Source of the DNA: Enterococcus rotai
GTDB taxonomy: Bacteria; Bacillota; Bacilli; Lactobacillales; Enterococcaceae
NCBI RefSeq assembly: GCF_001465345.1
Contig: NZ_CP013655.1
Span: 1,501,349 to 1,565,348 of the forward strand
Length of the DNA stretch: 64,000 nt
Reading direction: 5' to 3'
This document shows positions 51,276 to 59,715 of this stretch, piece after piece. The notes under the pieces were generated by a model. The model had not been told where the DNA came from and ran no database searches. It worked only from the letters and a program-made list of their open reading frames with translations. Numbering within the stretch: position 1 is the first letter of the stretch; each line of letters opens with the position of its first letter. Made by a program: the position numbers and the translations under genes.

Positions 51276-53084
51276 TCAAGGTTCTCCCGACAACAATGTC
51301 CATTTAATCGTTCCTTCATATTTACCAGATTGTTCATTATCTGGTACTTTCAACTGTAATTGCTCAATTAACTGATCCGTTAAATCAAAAAAATTGTCTT
51401 CATGTTCAGTTGTTTTCCCTTCATAGAAAACATACTGGTTAAATGAATTAGGCTCTATATCTTCGAGAAAAAGACCACCTGCTAATGGGGTATCACCATT
51501 TATATTTTTTAAAGGTGAGGATAGATCAATGAGTAATTTTAATGATGATTTTTGTGCTCTATTATCTGTAATGTTGAGACTTTTTGGAGCGATAGTTGGT
51601 AAAGTTGCTTGAGCTTCTTGTCCAATTTCTATCAATCCAAAATCTAAATATTCAGGAACAGTCAATGTTAATAGTCCATCTGGTTCTTGGATTTTAACTA
51701 GAGTTTTAGCCGTATTCGTTTCACTATTTTGTGGACTATAATTTGTTTCAAATGCACAATATGCTTCTCTAGTTAGTTTAGTCATCTTTTTTAAGTCATA
51801 ATGAATAATAATTTCTTCTTGAGCATAAAACATTTCAATTTTTTTAGATAGATTCGTTAAGGAAAAGGAATTTCCAGCTACCGCAATAGAGTATTCTTCC
51901 TGTCCAATTTGGATTACCTGATTTGTACTTTTTACGATAGCTTCTAAGGTAACTGACTCAGTTAGTAGTGAAAATTCACCTGGAAAAGAAAATCGCAAAT
52001 AATTTAATTGAGCAGGAACGGAGTAGAATTGGGTATTTGCATCAGCATCAAGTTTATTAGATACACGGATTCCTTTTGTCCCATTATCCAACTGAATATC
52101 ACTGTAAGAGATTTCAGGCGTCAAAGAAGTTAAGTATCCTGAGACCTTATCAACAACTTTAAAGTAAATAGGAACGGAGCTTTGACCATTTACAGTCCAG
52201 TATTGATCAAATTTGTCTCTTATACCAAGTTCAGCAGTAAATTCGTTTTCCTTAGTAAAATCTGGGCGGACATGCCATTCAATTGTTGCTTCGTATCCAC
52301 TCGATACTACACGGAAATAATCTTTAGGATCATCACTAATCGTACTGCCTTTTTCTACTAAAATAGGATTTTCTTTGCTAGTTCCCCGAGGTGCATCGAC
52401 GATTAATGGGGGGACATCTACTGTTAAAATCAATGGAATGGATAGTGGGTATTCCCAAGTATTATCCACTTGATCGATTGAAATCTCAGTAGGCTCCTCA
52501 CCGTTAATCGATTTTTCTCCTAAAAAATGCCACCTTGTAGAGATTGTTTCATATAATTTTTTATCTAAACTTTCTCGTTCACGAGTAATCGTTAGCGATT
52601 GTTGCGCGAGTTCAGTTTTTGTACTTGGAAAGTTCTGATAGCTTGGTTTTTCAAAAGAAAGAATCCCATCATAAGTAACGATGTTTTGATCAGGAAGAGT
52701 ATAGTCTAAATGAACTTGCCCATCTAGTGAAATTGTCAACGAATCTTCAACATAGATACCGATACCTTTAGCTTGTTCTAATTGATTTTTTAATTCTTGG
52801 AGTTTTTCATTTGCTTGTTTTGTTATATCAGAACGGAGCAAGCCTGGATCAACAGAATCATTTGTTGAATAACGAATGTCACTTGGATTAGTTTGCTCTT
52901 TAGTCATCGATTCTTGAGTTTCAATTGTTGTTGTGGAATTGCTTAAAGTATCCGATGGCTCTTCAATACTTGAATTTTGAATATCAGTCTTATGAGTTGG
53001 TGATGCGGAAACTTCGTTGGCAGATGGAAAAGAAATAGTCAAAAGACCAAATATCAAAGTAAATAGAATTCTTTTTTTCGCAAT
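51276..53084 (-). CDS. Large WxL domain surface protein, apparent ATT start
   Basis: A 602-residue secreted protein with a signal peptide (KKRILFTLIFGLLTISFPSAN), a Ser/Thr-rich linker, beta-rich domains in the middle (two Ig-like stretches, for example VDAPRGTSKENPILVEKGSTISD) and a C-terminal WxL domain ending IKWTLLSGEP; the first motif position has no Trp (SSLKLLIDLSSPL). The only strong ribosome-binding site, AAGGAGG, lies 5 nt before ATT (53082-53084), in frame with the signal peptide; the nearest canonical start in the frame is a TTG at 53105 that precedes the site and has none of its own. Initiation is therefore probably at ATT or the gene is silent. Confidence 0.8.
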   Translation of the reverse strand: MAKKRILFTLIFGLLTISFPSANEVSASPTHKTDIQNSSIEEPSDTLSNSTTTIETQESMTKEQTNPSDIRYSTNDSVDPGLLRSDITKQANEKLQELKNQLEQAKGIGIYVEDSLTISLDGQVHLDYTLPDQNIVTYDGILSFEKPSYQNFPSTKTELAQQSLTITRERESLDKKLYETISTRWHFLGEKSINGEEPTEISIDQVDNTWEYPLSIPLILTVDVPPLIVDAPRGTSKENPILVEKGSTISDDPKDYFRVVSSGYEATIEWHVRPDFTKENEFTAELGIRDKFDQYWTVNGQSSVPIYFKVVDKVSGYLTSLTPEISYSDIQLDNGTKGIRVSNKLDADANTQFYSVPAQLNYLRFSFPGEFSLLTESVTLEAIVKSTNQVIQIGQEEYSIAVAGNSFSLTNLSKKIEMFYAQEEIIIHYDLKKMTKLTREAYCAFETNYSPQNSETNTAKTLVKIQEPDGLLTLTVPEYLDFGLIEIGQEAQATLPTIAPKSLNITDNRAQKSSLKLLIDLSSPLKNINGDTPLAGGLFLEDIEPNSFNQYVFYEGKTTEHEDNFFDLTDQLIEQLQLKVPDNEQSGKYEGTIKWTLLSGEP

Positions 53085-53116
53085 GAACACCTCCTTCTTA
53101 GGCAAACAGTAGTGAA

Positions 53117-54115
53117 TTATTTCTTGTTTGTTCGACTTTTATACAATAAAGCAACTATAACTATAATCAGGATAGCGATGATTAATGGGTATATATAATG
53201 GTTGCTTTTCGTGTTTATAATAGTAGAGGTAGCATTTGTTCGTTCAAAAGAATGATCAATGCGGAAAAGATCTGTTGTTTCCCACTTTCTATCACCAAAT
53301 TGAACGATTGTTTTAGCTGTATAACATCCTACAGGTAGAGGGTGATCAGTCAACGAAATAGCAAAATCCATGACAGAATCAGGTGCAAAATTTACATCCT
53401 CATTCGTTTCTTCGTACAATACTTCGTCCAAATTTTCTTTACGAATTTCAGTCGTTATGGTTCCTTTTTTAGCAATTGTAGGGATTGGATTGTGGATTTT
53501 TTGTGTTAATAATTGTTTATCTTCTAATTTACTTTGATCTAGCTTGTCAAATGTAAACGAAAGCGGTACTTCTTGTTTACTTTGGCGTAATAATATCGGG
53601 ATATCGTATGCCACAATATTTTGAATGGTTTGTGTATCAGACTTCTCGTTTTTTTGCTCGAATTCAATTCCACCTAAAATAATTCCCTTAAAGTCAGCAT
53701 TAGGTGCTTTTAAATGAATAACTAAATCAGTTGTTGCATTTGCTGGAACGATTGTCTCTTTAGGTCCTTCAATCAGTTTGGCTAAATTATATTTGGCAGA
53801 GGATTCAGTTTTAGTTTGTATAGGTCCATAAATAATTTGACCATTTTTATTGGTTGTGGCTGGGCTGATTGTATTCGTGATAATGATCTCTTTATCAGAT
53901 GGATTTCTTAAAGAAAAACGCAGCTCGATTGCTTCCTCTTTTTTTACTGTAAGGTCATAATAGCCAGAAACATCTTTATCTTGTTGAGTAGGATAACTAG
54001 GGGTGACGCTGAAATTCTCTTGATTGGTTTGAGCCATCGATATAATAGGAGCATGAAGAAAGAAAATGAGTAAAAAGACTAATATGAAAGAGTAGCGATG
54101 TTTTATTAACTGCAT
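53117..54115 (-). CDS. DUF916/DUF3324 WxL-binding protein
   Basis: A 332-residue type I membrane protein. Signal peptide at about 1-28; the DUF916 domain (about 35-155, NFSVTPSYPTQQDKDVSGYYDLTVKKEEAIELRF) and the DUF3324 domain (about 165-290) are Ig-like and form the WxL protein-binding module; a C-terminal transmembrane helix (YIYPLIIAILIIVIVALLY) and basic tail anchor it. In WxL operons it binds both peptidoglycan and WxL domains. GGAGGAA precedes the ATG. It is the first gene of this WxL operon, with four genes in total. Confidence 0.9.
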   Translation of the reverse strand: MQLIKHRYSFILVFLLIFFLHAPIISMAQTNQENFSVTPSYPTQQDKDVSGYYDLTVKKEEAIELRFSLRNPSDKEIIITNTISPATTNKNGQIIYGPIQTKTESSAKYNLAKLIEGPKETIVPANATTDLVIHLKAPNADFKGIILGGIEFEQKNEKSDTQTIQNIVAYDIPILLRQSKQEVPLSFTFDKLDQSKLEDKQLLTQKIHNPIPTIAKKGTITTEIRKENLDEVLYEETNEDVNFAPDSVMDFAISLTDHPLPVGCYTAKTIVQFGDRKWETTDLFRIDHSFERTNATSTIINTKSNHYIYPLIIAILIIVIVALLYKSRTNKK

Positions 54116-54265
54116 GCAATTCCTCCGGTCATTTTTTGATTACCATAAACAAAATAGTTATTTTGTGATCTGGAAGCCTATCATACAATAATTTTTCGGA
54201 AAAAAAAGTATTTTCATTTTTCAATAAATGGCGTTATTTTTTACATCATTTGAATTGAGGAATAA

Positions 54266-54314
54266 AAAATGAATACTGTATCCTATTTACTAAAAAAGGA
54301 CACAGTATTCATTT
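54266..54314 (-). terminator. Terminator of the Mga-like regulator gene
   Basis: AAATGAATACTGT-A-TCCT and AGGA-C-ACAGTATTCATTT pair over 17 bp; on the minus strand TTTTTTA follows. It lies 6 bp past the stop at 54320. Confidence 0.8.
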
Positions 54315-54319
54315 AATGG

Positions 54320-55843
54320 TTATTTTTTTGAGGAGAAAGTTTTGACTTTGTATTTTTCTGTATAGACTATATTTAAATAAGAAACTAGTCGAGAGAGTTT
54401 TTCTTGTTGAATATTTGAGTTCCAGACAAAAGTAGGAACTTCTTTTTGTAGTAATTTAGATAAACTAACATCTGTAATTAAAAAATCTATTTCTCTAGAA
54501 GCATATGAAACGAAATTGACAGGGAACGAAAGGCTTTTGATTAACATAGTTTCAAAAAAATCTTTTTGAAATACGCTTGAATGGGAAAAAATAGCAATAT
54601 TCAGTACAGGTCGTTTACCATTCATTAGTTCGGAAATTAATAATAAATAAAAGCTGATCAAGGATTGTTTTTGTGATTGTAAAGAAGCAAAAATAGGGTT
54701 AGAAAAGAGACTATCTAAAAAAGTAAAAACAAGCTCATAATCAATAAACAAGTCCATATTTGCATAAGAAGTATCATTGAAAATGTTGATGATTTCAACG
54801 GGACCTGGTAGGTAGAGATATCTGCTATGTAGTGAAAGCAAGTTATAGTAAAGATAAAAATAGTTATTCACATCTAATGAACAATCAAATTCAGCCATAA
54901 ATTGTTTGATCCAATGCTCTGTAATCAGGTTTGAGGTATTCATTTTAACCCCAACAAAATTTGTTAATTGCAATGATGCTATTTGGTTTAACGGATATAC
55001 TTGACTTGTTAAGAGTGTAAAATATAAGAAATTAGCTTCATAATTCCAACCTGTTTGGTTTAAAGTTTCTAGATTAGGATAATGTTTACTAAAACTGGAA
55101 AAAAAACCAGAGAATGTTTCTTTTGATAACATTGGGAAAACAGACTCAGTATATTCGTACTCTTCGGTAAGAACATGACCATTTGATATACGAATAATCG
55201 TGATCGCGAGCCAAATGAACACCATATTTGGTTTTATTAAAAAGGGTTGTAGTTCTTCAGCTTCAGTATTTTCTTCCAACGCTTTTTTTAGATTAGTATG
55301 ATCAACAGATGGAAAAGGCCATTTTAAAACTTTGTAAGATTCCCAGAATAAAGTGAAAAAGAAGAAACGTATATTCTGTTCTCTTCCTACAATATAAGTT
55401 GATGTAGTTAAGTCCAAAGACAAATCATATTGTTCTAATAGTTGGTTTAGGTCTTTCATTTTTCTGTAAACAGTAGAGTAACTATAATAATGTTTTGTAG
55501 CAAAACTTTGCAAATCAACGAATGTCCCATTGAATAGTTCAAGACAAAGATTGAATAGCACGGACTGCTCCAAATAATAAAGAAGAAAATAATTTGTATC
55601 AAAATCTGGTGCAATATCAACAAAAACAGAACTTTCGTCATTTGAAATAATCGTAATGTACTTTTCACAGTCTAAATCGAGAATATCATTTTTTAACGCT
55701 TCTATTGTTTTAAGTATCGTTCTTCTGTCTTTTGAAAGTTTACCAGCATAATCGGAGATGGATGTTGTATTTTTATGTTCTCTAGAAAGATTGTTTAGTA
55801 CTTCTAAACGAAAAATAAATTCTTTATTTAGTAATGCTTTCAT
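54320..55843 (-). CDS. Mga-like helix-turn-helix regulator of the WxL cluster
   Basis: A 507-residue protein of the Mga/AtxA type: two N-terminal helix-turn-helix domains (about 15-60, ISDYAGKLSKDRRTILKTIEAL, and about 105-150, LQSFATKHYYSYSTVYRKMKDLNQLLEQYDL), a long helical middle like the PRD regions, and a C-terminal EIIB-like part (about 410-500). Such regulators sit beside surface-protein clusters and activate them, sometimes via PTS phosphorylation. The WxL operon starts 200 bp downstream on the same strand. An intact ATG with AGGGAGT upstream and no frameshift. Confidence 0.85.
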   Translation of the reverse strand: MKALLNKEFIFRLEVLNNLSREHKNTTSISDYAGKLSKDRRTILKTIEALKNDILDLDCEKYITIISNDESSVFVDIAPDFDTNYFLLYYLEQSVLFNLCLELFNGTFVDLQSFATKHYYSYSTVYRKMKDLNQLLEQYDLSLDLTTSTYIVGREQNIRFFFFTLFWESYKVLKWPFPSVDHTNLKKALEENTEAEELQPFLIKPNMVFIWLAITIIRISNGHVLTEEYEYTESVFPMLSKETFSGFFSSFSKHYPNLETLNQTGWNYEANFLYFTLLTSQVYPLNQIASLQLTNFVGVKMNTSNLITEHWIKQFMAEFDCSLDVNNYFYLYYNLLSLHSRYLYLPGPVEIINIFNDTSYANMDLFIDYELVFTFLDSLFSNPIFASLQSQKQSLISFYLLLISELMNGKRPVLNIAIFSHSSVFQKDFFETMLIKSLSFPVNFVSYASREIDFLITDVSLSKLLQKEVPTFVWNSNIQQEKLSRLVSYLNIVYTEKYKVKTFSSKK

Positions 55844-55949
55844 TCACAATACACTCCCTATTTAGTAAGAATAAATCAATATAATCATCATAAGACAGGA
55901 CGATTAAAAAGTCTAATGTAAAAAAATAAATATACAAAGAAAATAGTCC

Positions 55950-55998
55950 AAATAAAAGCTAGGATAATTTTGACCACAATAGTCTCAATTATCCTAGC
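55950..55998 (-). terminator. Terminator of the broken winged-helix gene
   Basis: GCTAGGATAATT and AATTATCCTAGC pair (12 bp, 17-nt loop); on the minus strand TTTTATTT follows. Confidence 0.7.
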
Positions 55999-56007
55999 GT
56001 TTCTATT

Positions 56008-56355
56008 TTAAATCGTCAGCATATACCCTCTAGAACGAATTGTTTTGATAATAACTGGATTTTTAGTATTTTTTTCAATTTACTTTCTTAAATGGAAGAT
56101 TAAATTGTTTAACCGATATTGCTTGTTTTTTTCTCCATCAGTCCATATAGCTTGAAAAAGTTCATCATAGGTCAATACGGTATCAGCATTCTTTTTTAGA
56201 ATAGCTAATGTTGCAAACTCTAAAGGCATGAGTTGGATATTTTGTTGGTTGTCTAAGCATACACTAAGACTTTCAGGAAATAATTGTAACCTACTATTGT
56301 GAGGATCAACATCAATTAAACATGTAGTCTCCTTTGAGTAAAGTAATGGAGGCAT
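56008..56355 (-). pseudogene. Winged-helix (OmpR/PhoB-type) regulator with in-frame stop
   Basis: The frame from the ATG at 56355 gives 91 residues of a transcriptional regulatory C-terminal domain (LMPLEFATLAILKKNADTVLTYDELFQAIWTDG..NNLIFHLRK) and then hits TAA at 56080-56082. The same frame then reads on IEKNTKNPVIIKTIRSRGYMLTI and stops at 56008; RGYMLTI is the usual end of the winged helix, so the TAA splits a normal domain. The receiver domain is absent and no ribosome-binding site precedes the ATG. It lies beside the relics of a WxL locus and was probably its regulator. Confidence 0.75.
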
Positions 56356-56363
56356 AAATTAAT

Positions 56364-56711
56364 ATGAAGTACAGGTTAACGGCTCTAGTAGTGTTAGTAA
56401 TAGGTTGTTAAATCAATCAGCGTATGCTGATACGATGGCCTATTCTATCAAAGCAAATATTCCAGAGAATCAAATAGATAAAAGTAAAACCTATTTTGAT
56501 TTAAAAAGGACCCCTGGGCAAAAACAGGATGTGTCAATGACTGTCAGTAACAGTTCGAAAAAAAATAACGATTATTATCATACCTAATATCGCAGTAACC
56601 AACCAAAATGGCATGATTGATTACAATCAGGAAAAAGTTGAAAAAAATGCATCCTTAAAAGTGCCGATTACAGATGTCATTTTCACTATGAAATTGCCCA
56701 ATTTACCTTAG
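56364..56711 (+). pseudogene. Remnant of a DUF916 WxL-binding protein gene
   Basis: The ATG at 56364 follows GGAGG and reads MKYRLTALVVLVIGC, then TAA. A second frame from about 56405 continues the protein (LLNQSAYADTMAYSIKANIPENQIDKSKTYFDLK...), and a third one, after a run of eight A near 56560, carries on IIIIPNIAVTNQNGMIDYNQEKVEKN and ASLKVPITDVI. These are the signal peptide and DUF916 N-terminus of a WxL-binding protein broken by two frameshifts. The homology stops near 56680, where a WxL-domain fragment begins in another frame. Confidence 0.75.
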
Positions 56712-57136
56712 ATATTCGTGGCTATCTAGCCTTTGAGGAGTTACCTCCAGCAACCTTGGATTTTGATGCCGCTAAAATAAGTTCAAAAGGTTCATACGCT
56801 AAGCTGAATAAGAGTGTTGACTTCAGTGTAGAAGACTATCGTGGAAGTAACACTAGTTGGAAATTAGTTGGTTCACTTATCACAGAATTAAAAGATAGTG
56901 CTACAAATACTACATTAACAGATGGAATCATTTACCGAGACGAGGATGGAAATGAGACTCCTTTTACAAAAGGTGCAACCGTTAAGCTAAGCACAGGGAA
57001 AGCAACGTCCAGTAATGTTCTATTTCCGATAAAATGGGGAACTGGCGACAATGGAATCTTTATCAAAACGCCACCAGACGTTAAAAAAGGAAATTACAAA
57101 GGAAGCATTGAAATGAGTTTAGTTGATGCACCTTAA
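56684..57136 (+). pseudogene. Remnant of a WxL domain protein gene
   Basis: The frame reads HYEIAQFTLDIRGYLAFEELPPATLDFDAAKISSKGSY and goes on to an almost complete WxL domain with SWKLVGSL as first motif, ending IEMSLVDAP (no second Trp). There is no start codon or signal peptide; its first codons join a fragment of a DUF916 gene. An internal deletion between the two genes of a WxL operon, fusing the front of one to the back of the other, explains this. The longest frame with a start (TTG at 56756) would give 126 residues without export signal. Confidence 0.75.
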
Positions 57137-57179
57137 TCATTAAAATATATCTCCAGAGCTTTACTCCAGTACGATCGTT

Positions 57180-57231
57180 AGAGTTGAAGCCCGAAAATCA
57201 CGTCAAGATTTTCGGGCTTCAACTTTTTTGT
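57180..57231. terminator. Bidirectional terminator before the allose repressor gene
   Basis: AGTTGAAGCCCGAAAATC and GATTTTCGGGCTTCAACT form a perfect 18-bp stem with a 7-nt loop, then TTTTTT. It abuts the stop of the minus-strand repressor gene. Confidence 0.85.
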
Positions 57232-58238
57232 TAAACATTACTAGATTCCCTCAAAACCAACGAAACAGGAACCACAATTTGTCTGCCTAGAGCCCCTTTT
57301 TTATTAATCAATTCTAACAATGATTCCACTGCATGATTCGCAATCAACTCTGTATTTTGTTTTACGGATGAAAGCGTGGGCGATGTATATTTACCAGTAT
57401 CCGTATCGTCAAAACCAATCAATTTTATTTTTTGTGGTACTGGGATATGATGTTTCTTTAAGCGGAGCATTAACTCTAAAGCAATCAGATCATTGATGGA
57501 AAAAATTCCATCAGTACTTGGATTTTTCTTGAGAAAAGTAAGAAGATCTTGTTCAAAATCACTACTTTCAATATCGATGGAAAGCAAATGGTGTTTAGCA
57601 TTGAACGTAATACTATTTTTCTTTAATGCGTCCTTAAATCCCTTCAATCGTTCTTTTGCACTGGTTGATTTTTGATTATGCATCGCAATGACAGGATGCT
57701 GGCAGCCTGTTTGAATCAACTCTTCAGCACTTTCAAAGGCACCTTGATAATGGTTAGATGAGATAAAAACAGTATCTTCTTTCTTTTTAGGCTCTCGATC
57801 AATACATATATAAGGAATTTTCTTTTCCGCACTAGACGAAGTAAATTCAAACGCCTCAGCTCCTGAAATAACGATCAATCCATCCACACCTTTTCCTTCT
57901 AAAATACGTAAATAAGCAAGCTCCTTTTCCAAACCCCTAGACGTATTACAAATAATGGTGGAGTAGCCTTTAGCAAATAAAATTTCTTCCAATTGTTGAA
58001 CAACATCAGAAAAGAAATAATTACTGATATCCGGTACTAAAATTCCAATCGTAAATGATTTATTCATGCGTAAATTTTTCGCGCTATAGTTCATTTTATA
58101 GCCGGTCTCTTCAATAACCTTGAGCACTTTTTTTCTAGTTTCAGCTGAAAAGCGGCCGTTATCATTAATGACCCTAGAAACAGTCGCAACAGAAACTCCG
58201 GCAATCTCAGCAATATCTTTGATCGAATAGTTTTTCAT
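57231..58238 (-). CDS. LacI family repressor of the allose-type operon
   Basis: A 335-residue repressor from the ATG at 58238 (AAAGGA 8 bp upstream; a longer frame reaches 58319 without a site). Helix-turn-helix SIKDIAEIAGVSVATVSRVINDNG (4-27), hinge YSAKNLRMNKS, and a sugar-binding domain (TIGILVPDISNYFF, LIGFDDTDTGKY). It is divergent from the epimerase operon; three CG-centred sites (58256-58267, 58383-58394, 58418-58429) with the core GTAAWCGWT are likely operators, one of them just after its own start. Effector: probably a phosphorylated or free hexose of the pathway. Confidence 0.9.
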   Translation of the reverse strand: MKNYSIKDIAEIAGVSVATVSRVINDNGRFSAETRKKVLKVIEETGYKMNYSAKNLRMNKSFTIGILVPDISNYFFSDVVQQLEEILFAKGYSTIICNTSRGLEKELAYLRILEGKGVDGLIVISGAEAFEFTSSSAEKKIPYICIDREPKKKEDTVFISSNHYQGAFESAEELIQTGCQHPVIAMHNQKSTSAKERLKGFKDALKKNSITFNAKHHLLSIDIESSDFEQDLLTFLKKNPSTDGIFSINDLIALELMLRLKKHHIPVPQKIKLIGFDDTDTGKYTSPTLSSVKQNTELIANHAVESLLELINKKGALGRQIVVPVSLVLRESSNV

Positions 58239-58255
58239 AGATAGCATCCTTTTGA

Positions 58256-58429
58256 GTAATCGTTCTCTTTTTTCTTTTATATTTAATGCTATTTTCTCAT
58301 AAATTCTAGCTGAATACAAACATTCAAGGCAAATTTTGATTGACAGGTTGAAATATTGGTGATATATTGTCCATAAATAAAGGTAAACGATTACTCAAAT
58401 GTTTTTTTAAGGGTTGGGTAATCGTTATC
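58256..58429. promoter_or_regulatory. Three LacI-type operators in the divergent allose control region
   Basis: GTAATCGTTCTC (58256-58267), GTAAACGATTAC (58383-58394, a perfect palindrome) and GTAATCGTTATC (58418-58429). The middle one lies at about +8 of the epimerase promoter and the first at the start of the repressor gene, allowing DNA looping and autoregulation. Confidence 0.7.
58340..58368 (+). promoter_or_regulatory. Promoter of the allose-type operon
   Basis: TTGACA (58340-58345), 17-bp spacer, TATATT (58363-58368); 82 bp before the epimerase ATG. Confidence 0.8.
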
Positions 58430-58449
58430 TCAAGAGAGGAGGAAATACA

Positions 58450-59100
58450 ATGGACAAATTATTATGTCCCTCAATGATGTGTGCAGACTTTTCTAATTTA
58501 AAAAAAGATACGCAAGAACTTGATCAAGCGGGGGTCGATATTTTTCATATGGATATTATGGATGGTCGTTTTGTTCCCAATTTTGGAATGGGTTTGCAAG
58601 ATTTTGAACTCGTTCGTTCTGTTACGGATAAACCGTTGGATGTTCATTTAATGATTCAAGAACCAAGTAAGTACGTAGAGAAGTTTGCAGACCTTGGGGC
58701 GGATATTATTTATATTCATCCTGAGGCTGACCAACAGGCTGCCAGAACATTGGCTATGATCCAGCAGAAAGGGAAAAAAGCAGGTATTGCAATTAATCCA
58801 GGAACCTCAGTTGAAACGATCCTGGATTTACTATTTTTAGTGGATTATGTGATGGTGATGACTGTAAATCCTGGATTTGCAGGGCAGCAATATTTAGCGT
58901 ATACAGATTCTAAAATAGAAAAACTCGTGGGCTTATCAAAAATACATCATTTTAAAGTAATGGTTGATGGGGCAATTTCACCAGAAAAAGTGGCGCAATT
59001 AAGTAAAAATGGTGTGACAGGTTTTGTATTAGGAACATCGGCATTATTTGGGAAAGCGGGAACTTATCAAGAAATACTGACAGAATTAAGAAAATACTAG
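58450..59100 (+). CDS. Ribulose-phosphate/allulose-6-phosphate 3-epimerase family protein
   Basis: A 217-residue TIM-barrel epimerase. The ATG at 58450 has GAGGAGG upstream. Metal ligands and acids are visible in HMDIMDGRFVPN (34-45), DVHLMIQEP, VNPGFAGQ (phosphate loop) and MVDGAIS (catalytic Asp). It is closest in feel to AlsE, which turns D-allulose 6-phosphate into fructose 6-phosphate; ribulose 5-phosphate 3-epimerase is the alternative, but the operon (RpiB-type isomerase next, PTS permease) favours the hexose route. Confidence 0.85.
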   Translation: MDKLLCPSMMCADFSNLKKDTQELDQAGVDIFHMDIMDGRFVPNFGMGLQDFELVRSVTDKPLDVHLMIQEPSKYVEKFADLGADIIYIHPEADQQAARTLAMIQQKGKKAGIAINPGTSVETILDLLFLVDYVMVMTVNPGFAGQQYLAYTDSKIEKLVGLSKIHHFKVMVDGAISPEKVAQLSKNGVTGFVLGTSALFGKAGTYQEILTELRKY

Positions 59101-59150
59101 AATGGAGTACACAAAATAGTTTAGCTCTCACTAACAGGAGGAATCAGTTT

Positions 59151-59588
59151 ATGAAATTGGCAATTGGCAGTGATCATGTTGGCTTTGAACTAAAGCCGAT
59201 TATTATCGATTATCTAAAAGAATTAGGACATGACGTTGAAGACTTTGGCGCATATTCGTCAGAACGAACGGATTATCCTCAATATGGTAAAAAAGTAGCA
59301 GAAGAAGTTGCTTCTGGAAACGTTGATGGTGGGATTTTGATTTGTGGAACGGGTGTTGGGATTTCGATTTCTGCCAACAAAGTAAAAGGAATTCGTGCAG
59401 TTGTTTGTAGCGAACCTTATTCAGCACGGCTATCTAAAGAGCATAACAACACAAATATCCTTGCGTTTGGTTCTCGAGTGATTGGAAGCGAACTAGCGAA
59501 AATGATTGTAAAAGAATGGTTAGATGCTTCTTTTGAAGGGGGCAGGCATGCCAAACGAGTAGAGATGATTCGGCAGCTAGAGGATTAA
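59151..59588 (+). CDS. rpiB: RpiB/LacAB family sugar-phosphate isomerase
   Basis: A 145-residue isomerase with GSDHVGFELK (residues 6-15), CGTGVGISISANK (65-77, catalytic Cys65 as in RpiB) and the substrate phosphate Arg in the C-terminal part (HAKRVEMIRQLED). RpiB enzymes interconvert ribose and ribulose 5-phosphates, and several also turn D-allose 6-phosphate into D-allulose 6-phosphate, the likely job here together with the 3-epimerase 50 bp upstream. AGGAGG precedes the ATG. Length typical. Confidence 0.88.
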   Translation: MKLAIGSDHVGFELKPIIIDYLKELGHDVEDFGAYSSERTDYPQYGKKVAEEVASGNVDGGILICGTGVGISISANKVKGIRAVVCSEPYSARLSKEHNNTNILAFGSRVIGSELAKMIVKEWLDASFEGGRHAKRVEMIRQLED

Positions 59589-59655
59589 ACAAGAGTTTAC
59601 TCTCTTTATCTATGAATAAATGTGATTGATTTTGAAATAAAATGAAAAATAATGG

Positions 59656-59684
59656 TTGAAAATGGAAATAAGAGGTGCTATTAT
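59656..59684 (+). promoter_or_regulatory. Internal promoter before the TIM-barrel isomerase gene
   Basis: TTGAAA (59656-59661), 17-bp spacer, TATTAT (59679-59684) with a TGC extension. It lies in the 127-bp gap between rpiB and the next gene and may give a second transcript for the isomerase and PTS genes. Confidence 0.6.
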
Positions 59685-59715
59685 GGGGGTGTAGAAGAGA
59701 AAAGGAGGAATAAAA

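Noticed and set aside
59151-59588. LacA/LacB subunit of galactose-6-phosphate isomerase
   Set aside because: No second subunit gene is adjacent and the CGTGVG motif with its Cys matches RpiB-type enzymes.
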